A stretch of 41,691 bases of DNA from assembly GCF_000422925.1 (NCBI RefSeq), contig NZ_AUGZ01000034.1:1-41691 (forward strand), given 5' to 3'. Position numbers and translations under genes: made by a program. Below, piece after piece: positions 25,068 to 33,280 of the stretch (position 1 is its first letter; each line of letters opens with the position of its first letter). The notes under the pieces were generated by a model, which was not told where the DNA came from, ran no database searches, and saw nothing but the letters and a program-made list of their open reading frames with translations. Source of the DNA: Paludibacterium yongneupense DSM 18731. GTDB lineage: Bacteria; Pseudomonadota; Gammaproteobacteria; Burkholderiales; Chromobacteriaceae.

Positions 25068-26211
25068 ATATTGCACCCGCTGCGTCATGCCCCATACGAA
25101 GCCTGATCTCCATCTGGACGAGGACGGTGTCTGCAACGCCTGCCGCAGTTACGAGAACCGTGCGACTGTCGACTGGGATGCGCGCTCTAAGGCTCTCTCC
25201 GCGATACTGGACCGGTATCGTTGCGAGGACGGTAGCCATTGGGATTGTATCGTTCCCGTCTCTGGGGGCAAAGACAGCACTTTTCAGGTGTTGCAAGTCC
25301 TCAGCCTGGGGATGAATCCCTTGTGTGTGACCGCGACCACCTGCGATTTGACCCCGATCGGGCGCAAGAATATCGAGAACATCAAAAAGCTGGGCGTCGA
25401 CCATGTCGAGATGTCGCCCAACCCAAATGTCCGGGCCAAGCTCAACCGCATCGGCCTGACGCAGGTCGGTGATATTTCCTGGCCCGAGCATGTGGGCATC
25501 TTCACAATTCCGGTACGGGCCGCCGTCCAGTACAATGTTCCCTTGATTATCTGGGGCGAGAATTCCCAGAACGAATATGGTGGTCCCGCCGCGGCCGCAG
25601 AAAGCAATTGCCTCAACCGCCGCTGGCTAGAAGAGTTCGGCGGCCTGCTCGGCCTGCGTGTTTCCGATCTGATCGGAATCGACGGCTTGGAAGCGCGCCA
25701 CCTGATTCCTTATGTCTATCCCAACGATGAAGAATTGGCGCGAGTTGGTGTGACGGGGTTGTTCCTCGGCTACTACTTGCCTTGGGATGGTCTGGCCAAT
25801 GCCGTAATCGCGCAGGCGTATGGTTTCTCGACGCCCCCGAACGTGACGTTGGGCTCCATGGTCAATTATGAGAACCTCGACAACCACCAGGTTGCAATTC
25901 ACGAATATTTTAAGTATTTGAAGTTCGGCTTCGGTCGGGCGTCGGACCACGCTAGCTTGCATATCCGCCGTGGGCGGTTGAATCGTAAGATGGGTATGGA
26001 CATTGTCAAACGCCTGGATGGCCTGTTTCCCTGGGAGTACCTGGGAAAGCCGCTTCATGAGACTCTTGAACCGTTGGGAATGACCGTGGATGAATTTGTC
26101 GCGATCTGCGATAAATTTACCAACAAGAGGGTGTTTGTCCTCGATGACAAGGGTCGCCTACTCAAGGATGGGCACGGCAACCTGACCAAAATCAATTACG
26201 ACAACGTATGA
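25060..26211 (+). CDS. pseA: N-acetyl sugar amidotransferase (PseA/WbpG type)
   Basis: ATP-dependent enzyme of the PP-loop (N-type ATP pyrophosphatase) fold that converts an acetamido to an acetamidino group. In pseudaminic acid synthesis this would give Pse5Ac7Am-type sugars. The protein has 383 residues. Cys5/Cys8 and Cys25/Cys28 form two CxxC pairs likely to bind zinc, and PVSGGKDS at 66-73 is the ATP loop. IIWGENSQNEYGG and FLGYYLPWDG are typical of the WbpG/WbuX family. It overlaps pseF by 8 bp and the HisH-like gene by 4 bp, so the ammonia-supply genes are coupled to it. Confidence 0.9.
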   Translation: MIKYCTRCVMPHTKPDLHLDEDGVCNACRSYENRATVDWDARSKALSAILDRYRCEDGSHWDCIVPVSGGKDSTFQVLQVLSLGMNPLCVTATTCDLTPIGRKNIENIKKLGVDHVEMSPNPNVRAKLNRIGLTQVGDISWPEHVGIFTIPVRAAVQYNVPLIIWGENSQNEYGGPAAAAESNCLNRRWLEEFGGLLGLRVSDLIGIDGLEARHLIPYVYPNDEELARVGVTGLFLGYYLPWDGLANAVIAQAYGFSTPPNVTLGSMVNYENLDNHQVAIHEYFKYLKFGFGRASDHASLHIRRGRLNRKMGMDIVKRLDGLFPWEYLGKPLHETLEPLGMTVDEFVAICDKFTNKRVFVLDDKGRLLKDGHGNLTKINYDNV

Positions 26212-26843
26212 TTGTTTCCATCGTAGATTACGGGATGGGTAACCTGGCTTCGGTGCAGCGCGCCTTGCTCGAACTGGGTGCGACGCCGGTGGTGATTGAT
26301 GCCCCTGAGCAGTTGCGGGAGAGCGACAGGATTATCCTGCCCGGGGTCGGCAGCTTCGGCGATGCAATGGACTTGCTGCAGGGCCGGGGATGGGTTGATG
26401 CAATACACGACCAGGTTCTTCAGCATGGCAAACCGCTACTGGGTATCTGTCTCGGTATGCAGTTGCTTGCACAATCCGGGAATGAAGGAGGGGGGGATAC
26501 GCCGGGCCTGGGGTTGATTCCGGGAGAAGTGATCCATCTTTCCGAACTGGGGTGCACATTACGGGTTCCTCATGTGGGGTGGAATGCCATTACATCAGCA
26601 TCGCAATTGCAGCCGTCCCCGCTTTTGGCCGGTATTCCTGATGGTACGGATTTCTACTTTGTCCATAGCTATGCCTTCCGGACGCAACAGTCTTTGCATC
26701 TGCTTGCGTCGACCGATTATGGCATCCCGGTGGCCGCTGCCGTCGGCTCGGGTTTGGTTTTTGGCGCACAATTTCATCCGGAAAAAAGCTCTAGGGCGGG
26801 CTTCCGGCTTCTTAAAAATTTCCTCGAATTAACCTCATGCTAA
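26208..26843 (+). CDS. HisH-like glutamine amidotransferase subunit (WbuY type)
   Basis: Class I glutamine amidotransferase of 211 residues that hydrolyses glutamine to supply ammonia. The triad is complete: Cys81 in GICLGMQLL, His190 and Glu192 in FHPEK. ILPGVGSFGDAM is the oxyanion region. HVGWNAI and FVHSYAF resemble HisH, but the gene lies between an N-acetyl sugar amidotransferase and a HisF-like gene. It is therefore expected to serve acetamidino sugar formation rather than histidine synthesis. Overlaps both neighbours by 4 to 7 bp. A G7 run lies at 26490-26496. Confidence 0.9.
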   Translation: MIVSIVDYGMGNLASVQRALLELGATPVVIDAPEQLRESDRIILPGVGSFGDAMDLLQGRGWVDAIHDQVLQHGKPLLGICLGMQLLAQSGNEGGGDTPGLGLIPGEVIHLSELGCTLRVPHVGWNAITSASQLQPSPLLAGIPDGTDFYFVHSYAFRTQQSLHLLASTDYGIPVAAAVGSGLVFGAQFHPEKSSRAGFRLLKNFLELTSC

Positions 26844-27619
26844 AGGTTCGTGTCATCCCGACCCTGCTCTGGAAGGATTTTGGCCTGGTCAAGGGGGTCG
26901 GTTTCGACAGCTGGCGCCGCGTCGGCCCGGTTTTGCCTGCGGTCAAGGTTTATAACACGCGGGACGTCGATGAACTGGTTCTGGTCGACATTATGGCGAG
27001 CCAGGAAAGCAACGAACCCGATTGCGGTTCAGTACTCGACTTTGCCGAAGAATGCTTTGTGCCGCTCACCGTGGGGGGGGGGATCACAAATATCGTTCAG
27101 ATCCAGCGCCTTTTGCGTTCAGGTGCGGACAAGATCTGCATCAACTCAGCGGCGTATGCCGATCCCGGCCTCATCGAATCGGCTGCGAAGCGCTTCGGCT
27201 CTCAGTGTGTGATGGTCAGCATTGATGTCAGGCGCATGGCGGATGGGCGTTACCTGTGTTTCAGTCATAGTGGGACGCGCGAACAGGCTTGCACGGTTGA
27301 GGACTGGGCGCGCCGGATGCAGGACCAGGGGGCGGGCGAGATTCTGGTGACCTCGATCGAACGTGACGGTACGATGCAGGGCTATGATCTTGAATTGATC
27401 GAGAAGGTCGTGAATGTCGTGAATGTCCCGGTCATCGCTTCGGGGGGGGCCGGAAACTACGAGCATATGCGCCAGGCGATACAGTCGGCGGGCGCATCCG
27501 CCGTTGCCGCTGCCAGCATCTTCCACTTTACCGAGCAAACCCCGGCCGGCGCAAAGAAAGCGCTTGCCGCAGCAGGGGTCCCCGTCCGGCAGAACTACTG
27601 CCCGCCTGCGGGGCACTGA
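26837..27619 (+). CDS. HisF-like TIM-barrel partner (WbuZ type)
   Basis: TIM-barrel protein of 260 residues. In HisF the first catalytic Asp lies in a CLDVKDG motif; here the equivalent reads TLLWKDF, so that Asp (position 11) is Leu. The second Asp is kept in SIDVRR. LTVGGGI and VIASGGAGN phosphate-binding loops remain. This is the WbuZ pattern, and the likely role is to hold the HisH-like subunit and pass ammonia to PseA. It carries a 10-G run (27073-27082) and an 8-G run (27442-27449), both in phosphate-loop codons. Currently in frame. Confidence 0.88.
   Translation: MLKVRVIPTLLWKDFGLVKGVGFDSWRRVGPVLPAVKVYNTRDVDELVLVDIMASQESNEPDCGSVLDFAEECFVPLTVGGGITNIVQIQRLLRSGADKICINSAAYADPGLIESAAKRFGSQCVMVSIDVRRMADGRYLCFSHSGTREQACTVEDWARRMQDQGAGEILVTSIERDGTMQGYDLELIEKVVNVVNVPVIASGGAGNYEHMRQAIQSAGASAVAAASIFHFTEQTPAGAKKALAAAGVPVRQNYCPPAGH
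27073..27082 (+). repeat. Ten-G homopolymer inside the HisF-like gene
   Basis: The codons GTG GGG GGG GGG for Val79-Gly82 create a run of ten G, the longest G run I saw. Slippage by one base would shift the frame at about residue 80 of 260. It resembles contingency tracts of phase-variable glycosylation genes. Confidence 0.9.
27442..27449 (+). repeat. Eight-G homopolymer inside the HisF-like gene
   Basis: The Ser-Gly-Gly-Ala codons of the second phosphate-binding loop (VIASGGAG) make a run of eight G. It is the second long G run in the same gene. Confidence 0.85.
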
Positions 27620-27622
27620 TCG

Positions 27623-29101
27623 ATGCCAACCATTGTTTTTCGTGCCGATGCATCGACGACCGTTGGCGCCGGCCACATTGTCCGTTGTGCCACTCTTGCG
27701 CACGAGTTAAGTGCACGTGGGGCCCGCGTCGTGTTCATATGCCGCGAAACAACGGGGAATTTTTGCGCCTGGCTCGCTGAGCAAAAATTTGATGTTCATC
27801 GTCTGTCCGGCGGTGACGCCGACTGGCGTATCGACGCCCTCGGTACGCGTGAGATAGTCGATACGCTGGGGAAGGTCGACTGGCTGGTCGTGGATCATTA
27901 TGCGCTCGATGCCCGCTGGGAGAGGGCGCTGCGCGTCGCCGGCGTTGCAAAGGTGGCCGTCATCGATGATTTGGACAACCGTGAGCATGACTGCGACTTG
28001 TTGCTGGATCAAAATTATTCCGTCGAAGGCGCCGAACGCTATCGGAAGCATGTACCGGCGGAGGCGACGGTATTGCTCGGCCCAAGCTTCGCCCTGCTGG
28101 CTCCCCAATTTCGGATTCAACGCACCCTGGCCACGGCGAGGCTGGGTGCGGTAAGGCGCGTCATTGTCTGTTTTGGCGGTGCCGATTCCGCCAACTTTAC
28201 CGCTGCGACTTTGCAGGCGCTGGCTGAATATGCTGGCGGGCTTGAGCGGATCGATGTTGTCGCGGGGGCGGCGAACCCGCATCGTGCCACGCTGGAAACT
28301 CTGTGTCGGCAACTTCCGAACACTGTGTTACATCCTCCGACAGATACCCTTGCTGAGTTGATGGCAGAGGCCGATCTGGCCATCGGTGCCGGGGGAACCA
28401 TGAACTGGGAGCGTGCCTGCCTCGGACTGCCGACGCTGGCGTTCGGTATTGCGGATAACCAGGCTCCTGTTCTCGATGCGTTACTCGAAGGGGGTTATGT
28501 ACTGGGGTGTTCTCGTTTGCAGGAGCCGGACGTCGGAATCATGGGGGCTTGGCTTGCCTCTGCCCTGTCGAGCCCAGCCTTATTGCACGGCATATCGAAA
28601 CGCGGCTTGGGTCTGGTGGATGGTCAGGGGGTTTTGCGGGTTGCCGACCATCTGATGCCGGTTGTTCTGACATTCCAACCGGCTACATCTGCCGATAGCG
28701 CAGATTTGCTGTGCTGGCGAAATCACGCCGACATCCGTCGCGCGTCGCTCGATTCACATGAAATAGGATCGGAGCTGCACGAGTCCTGGCTCGCGAGAAC
28801 GCTCGAGGATCCGAACCGGATTCTGCTGATCGCCAGGCTGGGAGGGCGCCCGGTGGGGGTGGTCCGCTTTGATCTCGCGCTTCCCGATGCGCTTGTTTCG
28901 GTCTACCGTGTTCCTGGCACGCAGACTGTCCGTTGTGGATTGGTCAGTCAGGCTTCGGCCTGGTTGCGTCGATGCCGCCCCGATGTTCGACGGATCGTGG
29001 CCGAGATACTACCGGCCAACTCCGCCTCGCTTGCCGCCTTCAGTGCAGCCGGTTACCGCGGTTGCAAATTTACTTTCGTACTCGACTTGGACGCCTCATG
29101 A
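27623..29101 (+). CDS. pseG: PseG-PseH fusion: UDP-sugar hydrolase plus GNAT acetyltransferase
   Basis: Protein of 492 residues joining two pathway steps. Residues 1 to about 340 are PseG, which removes UDP from 2,4-diacetamido-2,4,6-trideoxy-L-altrose. FRADASTTVGAGHIVRC carries the catalytic His18, and CFGGADSANFT and GAGGTMNWERACLGLP form the UDP-binding half. From about 350 a GNAT domain follows (ADSADLLCWRNH to the end), expected to be the PseH N-acetyltransferase using acetyl-CoA. Its acetyl-CoA loop reads Q434-T-V-R-C-G439, where GNATs usually have Q/R-x-x-G-x-G/A. No separate pseH was found. It overlaps pseI by 4 bp. Confidence 0.9.
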   Translation: MPTIVFRADASTTVGAGHIVRCATLAHELSARGARVVFICRETTGNFCAWLAEQKFDVHRLSGGDADWRIDALGTREIVDTLGKVDWLVVDHYALDARWERALRVAGVAKVAVIDDLDNREHDCDLLLDQNYSVEGAERYRKHVPAEATVLLGPSFALLAPQFRIQRTLATARLGAVRRVIVCFGGADSANFTAATLQALAEYAGGLERIDVVAGAANPHRATLETLCRQLPNTVLHPPTDTLAELMAEADLAIGAGGTMNWERACLGLPTLAFGIADNQAPVLDALLEGGYVLGCSRLQEPDVGIMGAWLASALSSPALLHGISKRGLGLVDGQGVLRVADHLMPVVLTFQPATSADSADLLCWRNHADIRRASLDSHEIGSELHESWLARTLEDPNRILLIARLGGRPVGVVRFDLALPDALVSVYRVPGTQTVRCGLVSQASAWLRRCRPDVRRIVAEILPANSASLAAFSAAGYRGCKFTFVLDLDAS

Positions 29102-30192
29102 GCAGCGCTACGTTTTTTGATCGGCAATTTGCCATAGCAGGGAGGGAGATCGGCCCGTCCGCCCCCCCCTTCGTCATTGCCGAGATGTCGGGTAACCACA
29201 ACCAGTCGCTGGATAGAGCCCTGGCGATTGTCGATGCCGCCGCCGCCGCTGGCGCTCAGGGGCTGAAAATTCAGACCTATACCGCCGACACGATGACACT
29301 GAACACTCGCGATGGCGAGTTCTTGATCACAGATCAGCAGTCGCTGTGGAAGGGCAAGTCGCTGTACGAGCTGTACGAAGAGGCGCATACGCCATGGGAG
29401 TGGCATGCCCCTATTTTTGAACGTGCGCGCCAACATGGCATGATTCCGTTCAGTACCCCATTCGACGAAAGCGCAGTGGATTTCCTTGAGGCGCTGGACG
29501 TCCCTTGCTACAAGATTGCCTCGTTCGAGAATACCGATCTGCCTCTCATTCGCAAGGCCGCGGCAACAGGGAAACCGTTGATCGTTTCCACGGGCATGGC
29601 TTCCCTGTCCGAACTGGACGAACTCGTCACGACGGTAAGGGAGTCTGGCTGCAGGCAGTTGGTCCTGCTTAAATGCACAAGCACTTACCCTGCCACGCCA
29701 CAGAACAGCAATGTGCTGACGATTCCTCATATGCGCGCCTTGTTTGGGTGTGAAATCGGCTTGTCAGATCATACGATGGGTGTTGGCGTATCCATTGCCG
29801 CTGTGGCGCATGGCGCTTCCGTCATCGAGAAACACTTTACTCTCAGCCGTGCAGACGGAGGGGTAGACAGTGCGTTCTCGCTGGAACCGCAGGAAATGAA
29901 GAGTCTTGTTACGGAAACGGAGAGGGCCTGGCTCTCGCTGGGGGGAGTCAGCTATGGAGCGAGTGCCGCGGAGAAAAAGTCGCTGGTGTTTCGTCGCTCC
30001 CTCTATATCGCACGCGATATGAAAGCGGGCGAGGTCTTGACTCCGGAAAATCTGCGTTGCGTCCGTCCAGGACTCGGACTGGCCCCCAAGCACTACGATG
30101 GTTTGCTGGGCCGCCGCGTGGCTTGCGACCTCAAGATCGGAACTCCGGTCAACTGGAGCATGCTGGGTTCCGATCTCGATGCTGAAGACTGA
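29098..30192 (+). CDS. pseI: Pseudaminic acid synthase
   Basis: Condenses 2,4-diacetamido-2,4,6-trideoxyaltrose with phosphoenolpyruvate to form pseudaminic acid. The protein has 364 residues. The NeuB-like barrel has FVIAEMSGNHNQSLDRAL, GLKIQTYTADTMT, PFSTPFDESAVDFLE, LKCTSTYPA and IGLSDHTMG. A C-terminal antifreeze-like/SAF domain begins near residue 300 (RRSLYIARDMKAGE). I chose the ATG at 29098 because it overlaps the pseG stop and NeuB similarity begins soon after it. A run of eight C at 29162-29169 lies near the N-terminus. Confidence 0.95.
   Translation: MSSATFFDRQFAIAGREIGPSAPPFVIAEMSGNHNQSLDRALAIVDAAAAAGAQGLKIQTYTADTMTLNTRDGEFLITDQQSLWKGKSLYELYEEAHTPWEWHAPIFERARQHGMIPFSTPFDESAVDFLEALDVPCYKIASFENTDLPLIRKAAATGKPLIVSTGMASLSELDELVTTVRESGCRQLVLLKCTSTYPATPQNSNVLTIPHMRALFGCEIGLSDHTMGVGVSIAAVAHGASVIEKHFTLSRADGGVDSAFSLEPQEMKSLVTETERAWLSLGGVSYGASAAEKKSLVFRRSLYIARDMKAGEVLTPENLRCVRPGLGLAPKHYDGLLGRRVACDLKIGTPVNWSMLGSDLDAED
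29162..29169 (+). repeat. Eight-C homopolymer near the start of pseI
   Basis: GCC CCC CCC TTC codons around residue 23 make a run of eight C. A one-base slip here would abolish nearly the whole protein. Confidence 0.85.
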
Positions 30193-30226
30193 TGCATCAT
30201 TGGCAACTATTTTATAAGGATCTACC

Positions 30227-31495
30227 GTGAATACTCTGGCTCTGTTGGGCGGGCAACCTGTATATGATCGCCCCTTCACGCCCTATAACTCGATGGGGGA
30301 AGAGGAAGTTGCAGCCGTTACGCGTGTCGCCCGTTCAGGTAAGCTGTCGGCATTCATCGGTGCCTGGTGTGACGACTTCGATGGCGGATCGGAGGTCAAA
30401 GGCTTCGAAGCGAGTTGGGCGGCTCGCTTTGGTTGTCGTCACGCCATTTCCGTCAACTCCAATACATCGGGTTTGATCGCCGCATTGGGAGCCGTAGGCG
30501 TCGGCCCCGGCGATGAGGTCATTGTTCCTCCGTATTCCATGTCGGCGACGGTCGTTGCCCCCTTGTTCTATGGTGGCATCCCGGTATTTGTCGATCTCGA
30601 GCCTCAGACTTTTTGTCTCGACCCGGCCAAGGTCAGAGCGGCCATCACATCGAAGACCCGAGCCATCGTCGTTGTCGATCTGTTTGGCCACCCGGGAGCA
30701 TTGCGCGAATTGCGGCAGTTGGCCGATGAAAAAGGGATCTATCTGATCGAAGATGCGGCACAGGCGCCGCTGGCCACCGAATTTGGCCGTTATGCCGGCA
30801 CTGTCGGGCATATCGGTGTTTTCAGCCTGAATTATCACAAGCATATCCATACCGGTGAAGGGGGTATGTGCTGTACCGATGACGACGAGCTGGCATTGCG
30901 ACTGCGGGCGATCCGTAATCATGGCGAGAACATCGTCGAGCCGCTGAAGATAGCAGACATTACCAACATTATTGGGTTCAATTTACGGATGACCGAACTG
31001 AGTGCGGCTATCGGTATTGAACAACTGAAAAAAGTGGATCGCCTTGTCGATGCCCGCGAAGCGATTGCAAACCGTCTCACCGAAGCGACCCGAGGGCTGC
31101 CAGGGCTGACGCCGCCGCGTGTGCGTCCTGATTGTCGCCATGTGTACTACGTATGGAGTGCAAGTTACGACGAGGAACAGACTGGCGTTGCACGCGAGAA
31201 GGTCGTGGCGGCGCTGGCGGCGGAAGGCCTCCCGGTTTCTCAAGGTTATGTGGAACCCCTGTACTGGTTGCCCGTGTTCCAGCAGCGCAAGGCGATCGGG
31301 CGTGATGGGTGGCCGTTTACCCTGACAGATCGCGCCTACGAACGCGGCCTGTGCCCCGTGGTCGAACGCCTGCATGAGAAGGAGTTGATCGAAGTGCACG
31401 TCTGCTCCCACCTGTTCACCGAGCAAGAGCAGCAGGCCTATGTCGATGGATTTCAGAAAGTCTTCGCCAACCTCGATTCTCTGCGCAAGTCATAG
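30227..31495 (+). CDS. DegT/DnrJ/EryC1-family aminotransferase, substrate unknown
   Basis: PLP-dependent sugar aminotransferase of 422 residues. It starts LALLGGQPVYDRPF, a GGxP form seen in several amino-sugar transaminases. SNTSGLIAALGAVGVGPGDEV, YLIEDAAQAPLA and FSLNYHKHIHTGEGG follow, with the Lys of YHKHIH as the probable Schiff-base residue. NLRMTELSAAIG is conserved. The GTG start has AAGGA (30216-30220) 6 bp upstream. It is longer than pseC and not redundant with it, so it probably aminates a second keto sugar with the genes at 31517 and 32269. Confidence 0.9.
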   Translation: MNTLALLGGQPVYDRPFTPYNSMGEEEVAAVTRVARSGKLSAFIGAWCDDFDGGSEVKGFEASWAARFGCRHAISVNSNTSGLIAALGAVGVGPGDEVIVPPYSMSATVVAPLFYGGIPVFVDLEPQTFCLDPAKVRAAITSKTRAIVVVDLFGHPGALRELRQLADEKGIYLIEDAAQAPLATEFGRYAGTVGHIGVFSLNYHKHIHTGEGGMCCTDDDELALRLRAIRNHGENIVEPLKIADITNIIGFNLRMTELSAAIGIEQLKKVDRLVDAREAIANRLTEATRGLPGLTPPRVRPDCRHVYYVWSASYDEEQTGVAREKVVAALAAEGLPVSQGYVEPLYWLPVFQQRKAIGRDGWPFTLTDRAYERGLCPVVERLHEKELIEVHVCSHLFTEQEQQAYVDGFQKVFANLDSLRKS

Positions 31496-31516
31496 CGAAA
31501 GAAGGAAGTCAAACGC

Positions 31517-32272
31517 ATGAACCGCCCAAGGGTAGTAGCAAGTATTGAAGCGCGCATGGGCTCCTCCCGTCTTCCGGGCAAGGTGCTTGCCGATGTCAAC
31601 GGCAAGCCGGTGCTGTGGCGTTTGGTGGAGAGGCTGCGGCAGTGTCGTGAACTTGACGACATTGTTGTCGCGACGTCGACTTCAGCCAGCGATGACGTAC
31701 TTGCCGAGTGGTGCGGGCAGAATGGGGTGGCCTGCTTTCGCGGTAGCGAAGACGATGTGCTGGAGAGGGTTGTGGCGGCGCAACGCTCCATGCACTCCGA
31801 TGTGGTTGTCGAGATCACGGGAGACTGCCCGTTGACGGATCCCGAAATTGTCGATCTGGGTGTGCTGACGTTCCTGTCTCATCGCGACCGTGTCGATGTG
31901 GTCAGCAACTGTGGTAATACGTTGACCTGGCCTATGGGGCAATATGTCCAGGTCTTTCCGCTAGCCCTGCTCGAAGAAGTATGCGATACGGTCAGCGATG
32001 CCGCCGTACACGAACATGTGTCGCTCTATTTTTACGAACACCCCGAGCGCTATCGTTTGATCGAGATACTCGCCCCTGAGCGATGGCGCGAACCAGCCTG
32101 GCGCATGCAGCTTGATTACCCGGAGGACCTCGTTTTTCAGAACGAGGTCGTGCGTCGGCTGGAGCCGGTGCATGGCTCCTGTTTCGGTATCGAGCCGGTG
32201 ATGGCTTTGCTGCGTGCCGAGCCGCACATTGTCGAGATCAACCGCCATTGCGAGGAAAGGGCTGCACGGTGA
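31517..32272 (+). CDS. SpsF-type cytidylyltransferase-like protein
   Basis: Nucleotidyltransferase fold of 251 residues. VVASIEARMGSSRLPGKVL is the nucleotide-binding loop (EARMGSxRLPGK) of the spore-coat SpsF/CMP-Kdo synthetase-like group. VVATSTSASDDVLAEW, DDVLERVVAA and VVEITGDCPLTDPE (acidic metal-binding pair) are also typical. Members often accompany nonulosonic acid and amino-sugar genes, but their substrates are mostly unproven. An AAGGAAG sequence upstream supports the ATG. It overlaps the next gene by 4 bp (GTGA). Confidence 0.88.
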   Translation: MNRPRVVASIEARMGSSRLPGKVLADVNGKPVLWRLVERLRQCRELDDIVVATSTSASDDVLAEWCGQNGVACFRGSEDDVLERVVAAQRSMHSDVVVEITGDCPLTDPEIVDLGVLTFLSHRDRVDVVSNCGNTLTWPMGQYVQVFPLALLEEVCDTVSDAAVHEHVSLYFYEHPERYRLIEILAPERWREPAWRMQLDYPEDLVFQNEVVRRLEPVHGSCFGIEPVMALLRAEPHIVEINRHCEERAAR

Positions 32273-33267
32273 CACACCGTTGGCGTACGGCCTTGCTTGG
32301 CTTCGGAAAAATTGCCTCGGGGTATGCGGAAGACCCGCGCCAGGGGGCCTGGTTTCGTTATGGTACACATGCCCAGGTGTTGGCAGAGCACCCTTGCTTC
32401 GACTGGAAGGCTGTTGTCGATCCTTCCGCTGCCGCACGAGAGCATGCCCGCGAGCGTTGGTCCGTTTGCGCTACGGCTCCTTCGATCGAGGAGCTGGAAT
32501 GCGCCGATGAGATTGAAGTGGCCGTGATCGCGACACCGCCCGAGTCTCGCCTCGGAATGATTGAACGTATGCCTTCGCTGCGTGCCGTTCTGGTCGAAAA
32601 ACCGCTCGGCACCGACTTGCTTGCCGCCAGGCGCTTTCTGGATGCCTGCGGGCGGCGTGGTATTCATGTCGCTGTAAATTTGCCACGACGTTATGACCAG
32701 AAATTGCAGGCATTGGCGGCGGGAGGGCTGGAAAAGGAGTGGGGCGCCGCGACGGCGGTATTCGGAGTGTACGGAAACGGCTTGCTGAACAATGGCACCC
32801 ATCTGATCGACTTGATACGGATGCTTTTTGGAGAGGTTGCCGATGTCGACATGGCCGGTGGCGGGAGACGGTTCGTTGAGGGGCCGATCAGTGGCGATTG
32901 CAATATTCCTTTTGCTTTGAGCATGGCCAGCGGTTTGAATGTGATGGTGCAGCCAGTGGTGTTCGCTAACTATCGCGAAGTGAGTCTGGATATCTGGGCG
33001 GAACGCGGCCGGGTGCAATTGCTGAACGAGACGTTGTTCTGTCAGGCCGCTCCAGTGGCCGGCAACCGTCAATTGAGCGGGGCGAGCGAAATCGCCCACG
33101 AGCAAACGGTGCGCGAAGTGATGGGGCTCTCTGACGCCTTGTACCACGCGTACGATAATCTGGCCGCCACGCTGAACGCTGGCATTGCGCTCGCATGCAG
33201 CGGGGCTGAGGCGCTGGTGACCATGGCGGTCGTCGAGTCGATTCGGGCTCGGGCCGGAATTCTGTGA
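32269..33267 (+). CDS. Gfo/Idh/MocA-family oxidoreductase
   Basis: NAD(P)-dependent sugar oxidoreductase of about 332 residues. RTALLGFGKIASGYAEDPR is the Rossmann loop, IEVAVIATPPESR follows, and VLVEKPLG is the EKP motif that carries the catalytic-type Lys. GNGLLNNGTHLIDLIRML has the conserved His-x-x-D equivalent. I chose the GTG at 32269, which overlaps the previous stop, because GAGGAAAGG lies 8 bp upstream. With the DegT enzyme and the SpsF-like protein it may build a further amino sugar. The substrate is not known. Confidence 0.87.
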   Translation: MTHRWRTALLGFGKIASGYAEDPRQGAWFRYGTHAQVLAEHPCFDWKAVVDPSAAAREHARERWSVCATAPSIEELECADEIEVAVIATPPESRLGMIERMPSLRAVLVEKPLGTDLLAARRFLDACGRRGIHVAVNLPRRYDQKLQALAAGGLEKEWGAATAVFGVYGNGLLNNGTHLIDLIRMLFGEVADVDMAGGGRRFVEGPISGDCNIPFALSMASGLNVMVQPVVFANYREVSLDIWAERGRVQLLNETLFCQAAPVAGNRQLSGASEIAHEQTVREVMGLSDALYHAYDNLAATLNAGIALACSGAEALVTMAVVESIRARAGIL

Positions 33268-33280
33268 GAGAACGGTGCGC

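Noticed and set aside
27407-27428. Tandem GTCGTGAAT repeat in the HisF-like gene, looking like a recent 9-bp duplication.
   Set aside because: The encoded EKVVNVVNVPVIASGG has the same length as the corresponding region of other HisF/WbuZ proteins, so no insertion is implied.
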